Part shown: piece after piece, positions 33,217 to 42,372 of the stretch
Position numbering within the stretch: position 1 is the first letter of the stretch
Layout: every line of letters begins with the position of its first letter
Assembly (NCBI RefSeq): GCF_026239695.1
Contig: NZ_JAPIVS010000001.1
Coordinates: 124,001-188,000, forward strand
Direction: 5' to 3'
DNA length: 64,000 bases
From: Pedobacter sp. MC2016-15
GTDB lineage: Bacteria > Bacteroidota > Bacteroidia > Sphingobacteriales > Sphingobacteriaceae
Translations under genes and position numbers: made by a program
Notes under the pieces: generated by a model
The model's database searches: none
Told to the model about the DNA's origin: nothing
What the model saw: only the letters and a program-made list of their open reading frames with translations

Positions 33217-36012
33217 ATGAAACGAAAATGTCTCTCTCTGCTCCTGCTCACTTTCCTAAGTTATCACGCATTTGCACAAAGTAAATACACCGTTAAAGGT
33301 GTTGTTCTGGATACTGCTTCCGGCAAAAAATTAATGAATACATCTATCAGTGTGTTGAGGAGTAAAGATTCTACTCTTGTTAAATATACCCGGGCAGATG
33401 AAACAGGAAGATTTTTGATATCCTCACTTCCTCCGGGCAAAATGTTCCTGCTGGTTACCTATCCTGGTTTTGCAGATTATGTAGAAGAGTTCAGATTGGA
33501 CAGTACAAAAAGCAGTGCAGACTTTGGGAACATCAAACTCATACTCAAAGCAAAATTGCTGGCAGATGTAATTATCAAAGGAAAAGCCGCGGCGATAAAG
33601 ATCAAAGGCGATACCACAGAATTTGACGCCGCCGCCTATGCCATACAACCTAATTCTAAGGTTGAAGATCTACTCAAACAGCTCCCAGGTATACAGGTGG
33701 ATAAAGATGGTAAGATTACCGCACAGGGCCAAACCGTCAGCAAAGTATTGGTGGATGGTGAGGAGTTCTTTGGAGATGACCCTACACTCGTGACAAAAAA
33801 CATCAGGAGTGACATGGTTGATAAGGTGCAGCTGTTCGACAAAAAAAGTGATCAGGCGGCATTTACGGGTGTGGATGACGGTAAAACGAGTAAAACCATC
33901 AATCTGAAACTGAAAGAAGATAAGAAAAACGGATATTTTGGTAAACTCGATGCAGGAGCTGGAACTGATGACTTTTATCAGGCACAAGGCATGTTTAATG
34001 CTTTTAAGGGTAAAAAGAAGTTTTCTGCCTATGGTACTTTAGCAAATACCGGCAAAATTGGTTTGGGCTGGCAGGATAACAGCAAATTTGGGTCCTCTGA
34101 CAATGTTGAATATGGTGATGACGGTGGAATCTATATCAGTGATGATGGCAGTGATCAGTTATCATCTTATAATGGACAGTATAATAATCAGGGAATCCCG
34201 GTAGCCAGGACAGGTGGAACACATTACGATGCTAAATGGAACAACGATAAGCAGAGCATCAATGCTAACTATAAAATTGGTTCGCTCAATGTTGAGGGTG
34301 ATAACAATACTCAGAATCAGAACAACCTTCCCACCGGAACAATTATATCGGGCACTAATGAACATTTTGATAATTATATGTTTCGTCAAAAGCTGGACGG
34401 TACTTACACTATAAATCTGGATACTACCACTACCCTCAAAATCTCGGCAGATGGATTGCTCAAAAACAGTGAAGTCAGAAGTGATTTTGCGACCAGCAGC
34501 ATTCGTGGCAATGGAATACGCCTTAATGAAACTGAAAGAAATATTACAAATGATGTACGCAACAAGGTCTTTAACGCCAGGGCTCTGTTAACAAAAAAGT
34601 TAAGTAAACCACGCCGGACCATATCTGTAGATCTCAGAGAATCTGTCACACAGACGGAAGGTAAAGGTTTTCTGAAAGCTACCAATGAATTTTATAATAT
34701 TGAAGGAATCCTGGAAAGTGATTCGCTGACGGACCAGTACAAAACCAGCATTGTAAAAACCTCCGCACTGCATGCTAATGTTGCCTACACGGAACCTCTG
34801 GCTAAATATCTGACAATTGTACTTAATTATGGTTTCGGCCTGAATAACAGTACCGCTGACCGAAGATCTTTTAACGCTTCAGGAAACGGGCAGTACAATA
34901 CACTGGATTCCCTTTTTAGTAACAATTATGATTTTCAGCAGATATCCAATCAGGGTGGTGCCATATTTAACTTTAAAAAAGCAAAAAATACATTTGATTT
35001 CGGAACTAAAGTGGCGAGCGTAAACTTCAGACAAAAGGACTTGTTTTATAATTCTTTGTTTAAAAGAGATTTTGTGAACTGGTCACCACAAATGAGATAT
35101 GTGTACAAAATATCCAGTCAGGGATCGCTGAGTTTCAACTATAACGGAAGTAATGTTCAACCGACGCTGGACCAGATTCAGCCGGTAAGGGTAAATAATG
35201 ATCCGCTCAATATTACTGTAGGTAACCCGGATTTAAAACCTGCTTTCAGACATTCAATTCAGGGTAATTATAACTCTTACAAAGTTATCAGTGGTACAAG
35301 TGTTTATGCTTATGCAAATTACACCATTACTGATAATCCTATCGTGAGCAATGTAAGCACTGATTCTGCTGGCAGAAGCACTTTTCGTTCTGTCAATCTC
35401 TCCGGCAAAAATTCAAATTCCTTCAATTTTTATCTTTCTACCGGACAAAAGATCAAGCCAATTGATACCTACGTAGGTATCAATGCTAATGTGAGTAGAA
35501 ATATATCCTATAATTATGTTAATGATGAATTGAATAAACTGCAGTCGGTTTTATATTCTGCACAGCTCACTGTTTCCAAATATAAGGAGAAGAAACATGA
35601 AGGGTTTTTCTATTTCGGTCCAACTTACACAACGAATGAGTCTTCTTTGCAAAAAAATATTAATGATAATGGATGGGGATTCAGAGGGTATGGCAATATA
35701 GGTTTGGTGTTTCCTTTGAAATTCGAGATCAATACTACCGGAGAATACGAGTACAGAGCAAAAACACAATCCTTCAATACCGACTTCCATCGTTTTATCT
35801 GGAATGCGAGCTTCAGCAAAAAATTCCTGAAATCTGATGGATTAAAGTTATCACTTTCTGTAAATGACCTGCTTAACCAGAATGTAGGGTTTAGCAGAAC
35901 AGCCTCGGGAAATATGATCACGCAAAGTAATTACACGACTATCAAAAGGTATTTTATGGGATCGATAGCATGGGATTTTAACAAAATGGGTGGATCTGCA
36001 ACAAAAAAATAA
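33217..36012 (+). CDS. TonB-receptor-like outer membrane beta-barrel protein
   Basis: A 931-residue outer membrane protein. Signal peptide at residues 1-20 (ending AFAQ), then a CarboxypepD_reg-like domain (YTVKGVVLDTASGKKL, about 24-110), a plug-like domain with VEDLLKQLPGIQVDKDGKI and KVLVDGEEFFGDDP (about 145-190), and a large C-terminal barrel of the OMP_b-brl_3 type (about 230-931) with many alternating beta strands. This group lacks a clear TonB box and its ligands are mostly unknown. It is followed after four bases by a GLPGLI-family gene, a pairing often seen in this phylum. Confidence 0.88.
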   Translation: MKRKCLSLLLLTFLSYHAFAQSKYTVKGVVLDTASGKKLMNTSISVLRSKDSTLVKYTRADETGRFLISSLPPGKMFLLVTYPGFADYVEEFRLDSTKSSADFGNIKLILKAKLLADVIIKGKAAAIKIKGDTTEFDAAAYAIQPNSKVEDLLKQLPGIQVDKDGKITAQGQTVSKVLVDGEEFFGDDPTLVTKNIRSDMVDKVQLFDKKSDQAAFTGVDDGKTSKTINLKLKEDKKNGYFGKLDAGAGTDDFYQAQGMFNAFKGKKKFSAYGTLANTGKIGLGWQDNSKFGSSDNVEYGDDGGIYISDDGSDQLSSYNGQYNNQGIPVARTGGTHYDAKWNNDKQSINANYKIGSLNVEGDNNTQNQNNLPTGTIISGTNEHFDNYMFRQKLDGTYTINLDTTTTLKISADGLLKNSEVRSDFATSSIRGNGIRLNETERNITNDVRNKVFNARALLTKKLSKPRRTISVDLRESVTQTEGKGFLKATNEFYNIEGILESDSLTDQYKTSIVKTSALHANVAYTEPLAKYLTIVLNYGFGLNNSTADRRSFNASGNGQYNTLDSLFSNNYDFQQISNQGGAIFNFKKAKNTFDFGTKVASVNFRQKDLFYNSLFKRDFVNWSPQMRYVYKISSQGSLSFNYNGSNVQPTLDQIQPVRVNNDPLNITVGNPDLKPAFRHSIQGNYNSYKVISGTSVYAYANYTITDNPIVSNVSTDSAGRSTFRSVNLSGKNSNSFNFYLSTGQKIKPIDTYVGINANVSRNISYNYVNDELNKLQSVLYSAQLTVSKYKEKKHEGFFYFGPTYTTNESSLQKNINDNGWGFRGYGNIGLVFPLKFEINTTGEYEYRAKTQSFNTDFHRFIWNASFSKKFLKSDGLKLSLSVNDLLNQNVGFSRTASGNMITQSNYTTIKRYFMGSIAWDFNKMGGSATKK

Positions 36013-36016
36013 AGAC

Positions 36017-36793
36017 ATGAAGAAAACAGTGTTTATAATCGTACTGCTCGTGCAGGGTATAAGTTATCTGGGAACTGCGCAAAATGCCAGGTTTCCTGAA
36101 CAAGGCGTCATTCAGTTTGAGCGTAATACCAATATGTATGCCGTTCTTCAAAAAAGATTTGGCAAGTCGGATGAAGACTGGTCATCACGAATGATCGAGC
36201 AGTATAAAAAAGCAAATCCGCAGTTCAAAGTTTTGAAAAGCACGATGTACTTCAGTAAAGACAAAACGCTGTTTAAACCTGAGGATGACCCTGCTCCTGG
36301 TAGTTCCTACCTTACGCAAGGCCCGGATGTTAACCAAATCAATACCATCTATGCTGATTTGACTACACATATGCAAACGACCAGGAAATCAGTTTTCGAA
36401 GATACTTTTTTGATCAAAGACAGTATCAGGAATATCAATTGGAAAATCACCAGCGAAACACGTGAAGTTGCAGGCTACACGTGCAGAAGGGCGAATGCCA
36501 TAGTCATGGATTCTATTTATGTTGTCGCATTTTATACTGACCAGATACCAGTATCCGGAGGGCCTGAATCTTTTGGTGGGCTTCCGGGAATGATCCTGGG
36601 CCTTGCTTTACCCCATGATAACGTGAGTTGGTTTGCAAAATCAGTAACGGACAAACCAGTGGAAGCTTCTATTGTTGTCCCCCCGTCAAAAGGTAAGCCC
36701 ACCGACATTAAGGGCTTTGCGCTGATCATGAAAGATGTCATGAAGAACTGGGGAGATCATGGTAAAGCTTATCTCAAAGCGCTGATGTTATAG
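36017..36793 (+). CDS. GLPGLI family exported protein
   Basis: A 258-residue protein with a signal peptide (residues 1-21, ending GTAQ). The name-giving motif appears as GGLPGMILGL around residues 187-196, followed by the conserved LPHDNVSWFA. I start at the ATG at 36017, since the upstream frame extension overlaps the previous gene and lacks a signal peptide. Function is unknown; the gene sits behind an outer membrane barrel protein gene with four bases between, suggesting a joint role at the cell surface or in the periplasm. It overlaps the convergent TerC-family gene by six bases. Confidence 0.9.
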   Translation: MKKTVFIIVLLVQGISYLGTAQNARFPEQGVIQFERNTNMYAVLQKRFGKSDEDWSSRMIEQYKKANPQFKVLKSTMYFSKDKTLFKPEDDPAPGSSYLTQGPDVNQINTIYADLTTHMQTTRKSVFEDTFLIKDSIRNINWKITSETREVAGYTCRRANAIVMDSIYVVAFYTDQIPVSGGPESFGGLPGMILGLALPHDNVSWFAKSVTDKPVEASIVVPPSKGKPTDIKGFALIMKDVMKNWGDHGKAYLKALML

Positions 36794-37576
36794 GGTATCG
36801 TGATGATCGGTAGTATGCTTTTTGGGGAAATTGAACAACAATGAACTCAGAACCGGTAGCACAAAAATGACCACGGTAAAGATGGAAACAACCAGATCTG
36901 TTCTTTCGCCCTCTAAAGCTTTAGATACCGGCGACTCAGGATAGAAATGGGTAAGTACAGAAGAACTGAGCTTTAAACCCAGTACGGCTATTACAATAAA
37001 AGCTGCAGTTTCAAGAAAAGTAAATTTCTCCATGAGCTTCACAAATCCCTGAGCGACAAAACGCATGGCGAGTATTCCGATAAAGACCCCAATATAGATC
37101 AACCAAATGTGATCGGTGAAAGCCACTGCTGCAAATACGTTATCAATAGAAAATGCCAGGTCCATTACCTCTACCAGCGCGACAGTAGCCCAGAAATTAC
37201 CCAGTAATCCTACGGTCGATTTATAGATCCAGCTTTGGCTTTTGTCTATCTCTTCCTCTTCAACATTACCTTTGGAATTTTTCTTTCTGAAGTAATCAAA
37301 TGCAAGGTACAGCAAATAAAAACCACCCAAAGGCTTTAACCACCAGATTTTTACGAGCCATGCTGCAAGAAATAGACAGATACCCCGGAAAACATAAGCG
37401 CCGATAATACCATATTTCAAGGCCTTCTCCCGCTGATGTTTTGGTAAATCCATCACCATGGTAGCGAGAACAGCCGCGTTGTCTACAGACAAAAGGCTCT
37501 CTATCACTATCAGATTCAGAATGATAAGGAGACCGGCTTGTATATCATCTCCCAAAATAGTATGCAAAAAATCCAT
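36788..37576 (-). CDS. TerC/YkoY family membrane protein
   Basis: A 262-residue inner-membrane protein with about seven transmembrane helices. The acidic membrane motifs ESLLSVDNAAVLA (about residues 25-37) and EVMDLAFSIDNVFAA (about 135-149) are those of the TerC family; members such as YkoY export manganese during insertion of metal into secreted proteins, and others are linked to tellurite resistance. Which of these applies is not known. A charged cytoplasmic loop (KKNSKGNVEEEE) lies between the two halves. Confidence 0.9.
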   Translation of the reverse strand: MDFLHTILGDDIQAGLLIILNLIVIESLLSVDNAAVLATMVMDLPKHQREKALKYGIIGAYVFRGICLFLAAWLVKIWWLKPLGGFYLLYLAFDYFRKKNSKGNVEEEEIDKSQSWIYKSTVGLLGNFWATVALVEVMDLAFSIDNVFAAVAFTDHIWLIYIGVFIGILAMRFVAQGFVKLMEKFTFLETAAFIVIAVLGLKLSSSVLTHFYPESPVSKALEGERTDLVVSIFTVVIFVLPVLSSLLFNFPKKHTTDHHDTL

Positions 37577-37643
37577 CTGTGTTGCGTTGTTTGGCCTAAA
37601 TTACTAAAATATTGATGAAGCAGCGTGGCAATAGTCCGATAAT

Positions 37644-37675
37644 AAAAAAAGGCATCGAAAAACGACGCCTTTTTT
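37644..37675 (-). terminator. terminator after citrate synthase
   Basis: Hairpin AAAAAAGGCATCG and CGACGCCTTTTTT with one A/C mismatch and a five-A loop. On the minus strand it follows the gltA stop codon by about 25 bases; A- and T-runs on both sides make it work in either direction. Confidence 0.8.
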
Positions 37676-37698
37676 AAACAAGCCTTAAGGCTGTGAGA

Positions 37699-38985
37699 TT
37701 ATCTTTTTTCAGCTTCTACAAAAGTCCTGTTGGTATGGCCAACATAGATCTGACGCGGACGACCGATTGGTTCTTTGTTTTCGTGCATTTCTTTCCATTG
37801 TGCAATCCATCCTGGTAAACGTCCAAGTGCAAACAGCACGGTAAACATATCCGTAGGGAAACCTAAAGCTCTGTAAATAATTCCGGAGTAGAAATCCACG
37901 TTCGGATACAGTTTGCGCTCTACAAAATAAGGATCACTTAGTGCAGCCTCTTCCAGCTTTTTAGCAATTTCCAGAACAGGATCATTGATACCTAATTTCT
38001 CCAGGATATCATCGCAGGCTTTCTTGATGATCTTGGCACGCGGGTCAAAGTTTTTGTATACGCGGTGACCAAAGCCCATCATACGGAAAGGGTCATTTTT
38101 ATCTTTTGCCTTGTTGATCCATTTTTCAGTATCACCACCATCTTCCTTAATGCGTTCCAGCATTTCAATTACGGCCTGGTTGGCACCACCATGCAGCGGG
38201 CCCCACAGTGCGGCAATACCTGCAGACACAGAAGCATAAATATTACAGTCTGAAGAACCTACCATTCTTACTGTAGATGCAGAACAGTTCTGCTCATGGT
38301 CAGCATGCAGGATCAGCAATGTATTCATTGCTTTTACTACAACCGGATCAATCTCAATCTCTTCTGTACGCTGACCAAAAGTCATGTTCAGATAGTTACT
38401 TACATAGTCGTATTTGTTCTTTGGATAAATCAGTGGATGACCCAATGATTTTTTATAGATAAAAGAAACAATCGTAGGGAATTTTGCCAGCAGTTTAATC
38501 ATCTCACGGTTCATAGTTTCCGTTGATGAGTTTGCATCCAGAGATTCAGGATAGAAAGTTGAAAGTGAGCAAACCAGCGATGCCAGCTGTGCCATTGGAT
38601 GAGATTTTGAAGGATAACCATCCAGGAATTTCTTCATATCCTCATGGATCAGCGTGTGCTTTGTAATCTGAGCCTGGAAATTTTCCAGTTCATCTGATTT
38701 AGGAAGATCGCCGTATATCAGCAGATAAGCAACTTCAAGAAAGGTTGATTTTTCAGCAAGTTCCTCAATAGGGTAACCTCTGTATTTTAAAATGCCTTTT
38801 TCACCATCTAAAAAGGTAATTGCACTTTTCGTAGATCCTGTATTCTTATACCCGAAATCCAGGGTAATATGACCTGTTAAATCTCGTAATTTTGAAATAT
38901 CAATTGACTTTTCTCCTTCAGTACCAGTTACAATGGGAAATTCATATACTTTTCCATCAATCTTAATTTCTGCAATATCTGACAT
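37699..38985 (-). CDS. gltA: citrate synthase
   Basis: First enzyme of the citric acid cycle, joining acetyl-CoA and oxaloacetate. The 428-residue product is of the hexameric, NADH-type length. It has the catalytic histidines in LILHADHEQNCSAST and in GPLHGGANQAVIEML, and MGFGHRVYKNFDPRA, together with the final catalytic aspartate in VDFYSGIIYRALG. The N-terminal beta domain (AEIKIDGKVYEFP) is also typical of the type from Gram-negative bacteria. Monocistronic, with its own promoter and terminator. Confidence 0.97.
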   Translation of the reverse strand: MSDIAEIKIDGKVYEFPIVTGTEGEKSIDISKLRDLTGHITLDFGYKNTGSTKSAITFLDGEKGILKYRGYPIEELAEKSTFLEVAYLLIYGDLPKSDELENFQAQITKHTLIHEDMKKFLDGYPSKSHPMAQLASLVCSLSTFYPESLDANSSTETMNREMIKLLAKFPTIVSFIYKKSLGHPLIYPKNKYDYVSNYLNMTFGQRTEEIEIDPVVVKAMNTLLILHADHEQNCSASTVRMVGSSDCNIYASVSAGIAALWGPLHGGANQAVIEMLERIKEDGGDTEKWINKAKDKNDPFRMMGFGHRVYKNFDPRAKIIKKACDDILEKLGINDPVLEIAKKLEEAALSDPYFVERKLYPNVDFYSGIIYRALGFPTDMFTVLFALGRLPGWIAQWKEMHENKEPIGRPRQIYVGHTNRTFVEAEKR

Positions 38986-39007
38986 ATATCTTCTAATTTA
39001 TAAATAA

Positions 39008-39015
39008 CAAAAATA
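39008..39015 (-). promoter_or_regulatory. -7 element of gltA
   Basis: On the minus strand the sequence reads TATTTTTG, an exact match to TAnnTTTG, 22 bases upstream of the gltA start codon. Confidence 0.55.
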
Positions 39016-39104
39016 ACTATTCTGCTGACAATCGCCTACTAACAATCATAACAATGCTGTTAAATTATTGTTAAGTGCTGATCATCACTCCTAAAAAATT
39101 AATC

Positions 39105-39641
39105 TTATATTTTAGGTTTAATTTCTTCAACTACTCCGCCGCATTCCAGCATTTCATCGCCATAATATGGATTGTTGATCTTCTTTTCTGAAGCCAGCCA
39201 ATCGCCCCCATCCCCATTGTTTGCCATCGGGCAATGCTGTACATAGATGGTACCTTTTTTTAGTTCAGCGTGTTTAAATAGTGCAATAACATCTGAGCTC
39301 AGCGCGGTAAATTCCTTACGCTGTACTTTGAGATCTTCAGTAGCAGCAATTTTATCTGCAATGAGGGCAGTGTTCTCACAGCCAGAATAGGCAGAAAGAG
39401 ATTTTGACAACTCGGCAGCACTTTGGTGTGCTCCTGCAGCTTCACTCCCTACCAGCATGTTTTTCAGCTTGATATATCCATTATAGATATCCTGCAGTTT
39501 GGGATCGGTAAGTTGCAAATCCGAATCTCCAACAGCAGCATTCCTTACAACCGTAGTATCTGTAGCGGCAGCCTCTTCTTTGGGAGCGTTTGAACAAGCT
39601 CCTAAAGCCAGTAAAAGTGCTATTCCTATATATGATTTCAT
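39105..39641 (-). CDS. DUF3347-like lipoprotein with putative metal-binding tail
   Basis: A 178-residue lipoprotein: the signal ends in LALGAC, with Cys16 as the lipidated residue. The body is helical (about residues 45-135: DPKLQDIYNGYIKLKNML). The C-terminal part contains YVQHCPMANNGDGGDWL and NPYYGDEMLECGG, i.e. His, Cys and Met residues in a pattern seen in DUF3347 proteins, often fused to CusB-type copper efflux proteins. Copper binding is therefore plausible but not shown. The gene appears monocistronic. Confidence 0.85.
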   Translation of the reverse strand: MKSYIGIALLLALGACSNAPKEEAAATDTTVVRNAAVGDSDLQLTDPKLQDIYNGYIKLKNMLVGSEAAGAHQSAAELSKSLSAYSGCENTALIADKIAATEDLKVQRKEFTALSSDVIALFKHAELKKGTIYVQHCPMANNGDGGDWLASEKKINNPYYGDEMLECGGVVEEIKPKI

Positions 39642-39762
39642 TAATTTCTTTTTTTGGTCAAAATACTATTTTAATTCTAAATAAGTAAAAAAGCACAGTA
39701 TTAATGACGTGCTTTTTGAAAATATTGCAATTGATAAAGATGATTCCTCCTGTTAATAAAAA

Positions 39763-39790
39763 AGCAGCCCTGATATCGATCAGGGCTGCT
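39763..39790 (-). terminator. terminator after the small OMP gene
   Basis: Perfect 12-bp stem, AGCAGCCCTGAT and ATCAGGGCTGCT, with loop ATCG, followed on the minus strand by TTTTTT. Confidence 0.9.
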
Positions 39791-39826
39791 CTCACTATTC
39801 CTCCTTAAATGGAGGCCTGTAATTTA

Positions 39827-40372
39827 TTACAATTTAAAACCATAAGCGATACGCAAAGCGATCTGGCCTGTACGGTTTTTGTCGTCAATCAGGCGTAATG
39901 CATCACCTTTACCTGCGTTTTCATACTTGATACCCAAGTCAAGACCATTGCTCCATGAATAACCCAGCGTTGGCGCATAAAGGAACGTAGTTTTAGCATG
40001 ATCGGTCACTCCGAATGCAGCACCTACCTCACCCATCGCATATACACCTGAGCCTGATGGATCAAGGAAATACTTCAGACCTGTTTTCACAGGAATATAG
40101 CCATAGTCAGGAAGGTCTACATTTCCAGCGCCAAAATTAACAGTTCTGTCTTTGGCGAAGAAGTTTGTATAACCTGTGGCTACAGGAACAGAAAGTTGTT
40201 TGGTCACATCAAATTGCAGACGAACGTCCAGCCCTGCTGCGAAACTGTATGCATCATCTGTTGGGATACCTACGTTAGCGCCAATACCTATTTTTTGTGC
40301 ATTTACATTTGTCGAGAAAAAGATTGCTACTGCAGCTACTGCTGAAGCAAAAAGTTTAGTAGATTTTTTCAT
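39827..40372 (-). CDS. small outer membrane beta-barrel protein
   Basis: A 181-residue protein with a signal peptide (residues 1-25, ending VNAQ) and alternating hydrophobic strands (AFDVTKQLSVPVATGY, LDLGIKYENAG and others), ending in the aromatic-rich IALRIAYGFKL, where the last residues are typical of outer membrane barrels. It is the OmpA/OmpX-like eight-stranded porin-type barrel. No specific ligand can be inferred. Own terminator; the 219 bases upstream are otherwise empty. Confidence 0.85.
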   Translation of the reverse strand: MKKSTKLFASAVAAVAIFFSTNVNAQKIGIGANVGIPTDDAYSFAAGLDVRLQFDVTKQLSVPVATGYTNFFAKDRTVNFGAGNVDLPDYGYIPVKTGLKYFLDPSGSGVYAMGEVGAAFGVTDHAKTTFLYAPTLGYSWSNGLDLGIKYENAGKGDALRLIDDKNRTGQIALRIAYGFKL

Positions 40373-40591
40373 GTTGTATAAGTTGTTATATGTTCCAGAT
40401 TCACTCTGTTATGGCCACAATTACAAACAACATGCCAATAGCGTCAAAAGATTATTAATCTCCTGATCAAACACGTCCCGCGGCTTTAACGAGAGATTTT
40501 TTTACAAAATATCAAACAACAAGAAATTTGACCGGTCATTGGCGGCGGAAGAAAACGACGAAAAATCGTGATTTCGCTGTCAAACAGTAAA
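40373..40591. other. intergenic region between the small OMP gene and miaA
   Basis: About 219 bases, AT-rich, containing a GACCGGTC palindrome near 40533 and a CGAAA/TTTCG inverted repeat near 40558. No tRNA, ORF or clear terminator after miaA was seen. The region includes the promoter of the small OMP gene. Confidence 0.35.
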
Positions 40592-41518
40592 TTACAACGA
40601 ATATTTTTCCCTAAATTGCTTCAGAACATTTTGCTGCAACAATTCAGGTTTCATGTCTGTATTCAACCAGTTTATCACGACACCGTCTTTTTCCATCTTC
40701 CTGAAAAACGTCATCTGTCTTTTGGCAAACTGACGGATAGCAATGTATAGTTTCTCCTTCAGATCGGACAGACTAAGCTCATTTTGCAGATATAAAGTCA
40801 CGAATTTATATTCCATTCCATAGAAAACTAGCCTTTCCGCACTTACTCCCTGCGTTAATAAACCCTGCACTTCATCGATCAGCCCCTCTTCAAAACGCTC
40901 ATTCAACCTTTTCATAATCCTTGATCGCCGCGACTCCACATCACCTGTAAGCCCGATAATCAGGGGGGCGATCTCAGGACGAAGCTCTTCAGATAAGGTA
41001 TGATGCTGCAGGTAATCGGCAATTTCTATGGCCCTCACCAACCGCTTTGCAGATGACAGATCAGCCTGGACAGTTAGTTCTCCGGGATATCCGGATAGGG
41101 TTCGTCTCAGTTCCTCAATATCATGTGCCGGCAATTGTTCCCTGAGTGCTGCGTTGACGGGGACCGCCGTATACTGATGATTTTGCAGGATACTATGCAT
41201 ATACATCCCTGTACCTCCGCAGAGAACAGGAATCTTATTCGCAGTAGTAATCCTTTCATAAACCTCATAGAAGTCATCTTTGAAAGCGTTGACATTATAC
41301 TGATCTCCGGCATCTCTGATATCGATCAGGTGGTAAGGAATATCCTTGCCGTTCAGATGATACTCTTTCAGATCTTTCCCTGTACCAATGTCCATTCCCC
41401 GGAACACCTGCCGGCTGTCGGCACTGATAATTTCCCCGTTCAAAGCAGCAGCTACAGACACAGCCAGCCTGGTTTTACCGGATGCTGTAGCGCCAAGAAT
41501 GATTAATAGAGGATTCAT
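40592..41518 (-). CDS. miaA: tRNA dimethylallyltransferase
   Basis: Adds an isopentenyl group to N6 of A37 next to the anticodon in tRNAs reading codons beginning with U. The 308-residue product has P-loop LGATASGKTRLA (residues 8-19), the SADSRQVFRGMDIGTGK segment and the GGTGMYM motif. Its ATG overlaps the stop codon of the upstream gene by one base (TAATG), so it is translationally coupled to a protein with GNAT/Mom-like features. That coupling is unusual. Confidence 0.96.
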   Translation of the reverse strand: MNPLLIILGATASGKTRLAVSVAAALNGEIISADSRQVFRGMDIGTGKDLKEYHLNGKDIPYHLIDIRDAGDQYNVNAFKDDFYEVYERITTANKIPVLCGGTGMYMHSILQNHQYTAVPVNAALREQLPAHDIEELRRTLSGYPGELTVQADLSSAKRLVRAIEIADYLQHHTLSEELRPEIAPLIIGLTGDVESRRSRIMKRLNERFEEGLIDEVQGLLTQGVSAERLVFYGMEYKFVTLYLQNELSLSDLKEKLYIAIRQFAKRQMTFFRKMEKDGVVINWLNTDMKPELLQQNVLKQFREKYSL

Positions 41519-42372
41519 TAGGTTTTGAGGATATATTTTAGATTACCTGTATTGTAAACACGAAGGTAATGTTTCGCCGCCAGATAAACATCAGCTTCTG
41601 CGGAGCTCATCCCGCTGATAGCAGATCTGATTTCCGGTGGCAAACGATGCGGGAAAACACGCGTCATGTTTTCTGTGTTGAGCCATATCTCAGCAGGAGC
41701 TGATGCAGACACCAGTTCAAAGCCCAGCCGGGTATATCCTTGTCCGTACGACCAGTCCATATCTGCGTAGGTCATCACATCATCCGGCGCAATAGTTTTA
41801 ATAAGGTGTTTGATCAGTTTACTGAGCCCTCCCTGAACAGTAATCCCATCTTTGGTAGCAAAACGGATCAGTTCCACGGAGGTATAACCCGCTTTCTCCC
41901 TTCGGGTCATATTTCTTTTGGCACTAAAGGAAGCCATGGCCACTACCTCATTATCAAGAGTAAGGCCATATTTATATCGTGAACTTGCAGAGGCCTGTAG
42001 ATGATAACAATCAAAAAATGAATCCGCTTCGGGCTGACTCAGGGCCACCACTTTAGTTTTACGACCATGAACGGTGCAGTTTTTTCCAAGTATCGAATTT
42101 ATTCTGCTCAAGACCTGCATGGGCCTGGTGATCCAGATATCTTCCCAGAGTTGCACCAGCAAAACACCATTTGCACGATAGGCCAACTGCAGATTGAGCA
42201 TATCCTCTACAGGCATATGATCCGCGGAGGATATCAGATTTAATACCAGCTGCCTGGCATCCATAAATTTTAACAAAAGGGCATTGCCTTCAGCAGAAAC
42301 ATCTGCGGCAATGCCCTTTTTCAATAAGTTTTCCAGTAAATTATGCTGCCAGCCGGCAATTGTTATACCCAC
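41518..42372 (-). CDS. GNAT/Mom-like protein with a nuclease-like N-terminal half, coupled to miaA
   Basis: A 284-residue cytoplasmic protein of unknown function. Residues 115-230 contain FFDCYHLQASASS, YGLTLDNEVVAMASFS, VELIRFA, VQGGLSKLIKHLI and YADMDWSYGQGYTRLGF, a set I recall from phage proteins related to Mom (DNA adenine modification) with a GNAT fold, in which GGLSKL would bind the acyl donor. Residues 1-105 contain VQLWEDIWITRP, like the nuclease-related domain joined to this module in phages. The start is a GTG overlapping the previous gene's stop codon, and the end overlaps miaA. Assignment is by remembered motifs, not a search. Confidence 0.7.
   Translation of the reverse strand: MGITIAGWQHNLLENLLKKGIAADVSAEGNALLLKFMDARQLVLNLISSADHMPVEDMLNLQLAYRANGVLLVQLWEDIWITRPMQVLSRINSILGKNCTVHGRKTKVVALSQPEADSFFDCYHLQASASSRYKYGLTLDNEVVAMASFSAKRNMTRREKAGYTSVELIRFATKDGITVQGGLSKLIKHLIKTIAPDDVMTYADMDWSYGQGYTRLGFELVSASAPAEIWLNTENMTRVFPHRLPPEIRSAISGMSSAEADVYLAAKHYLRVYNTGNLKYILKT

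Noticed and set aside
41518..42372. Prophage remnant around the Mom-like gene
   Set aside because: The gene is embedded in a coupled operon with miaA, has the same base composition as its neighbours, and no phage structural or integrase gene is near.
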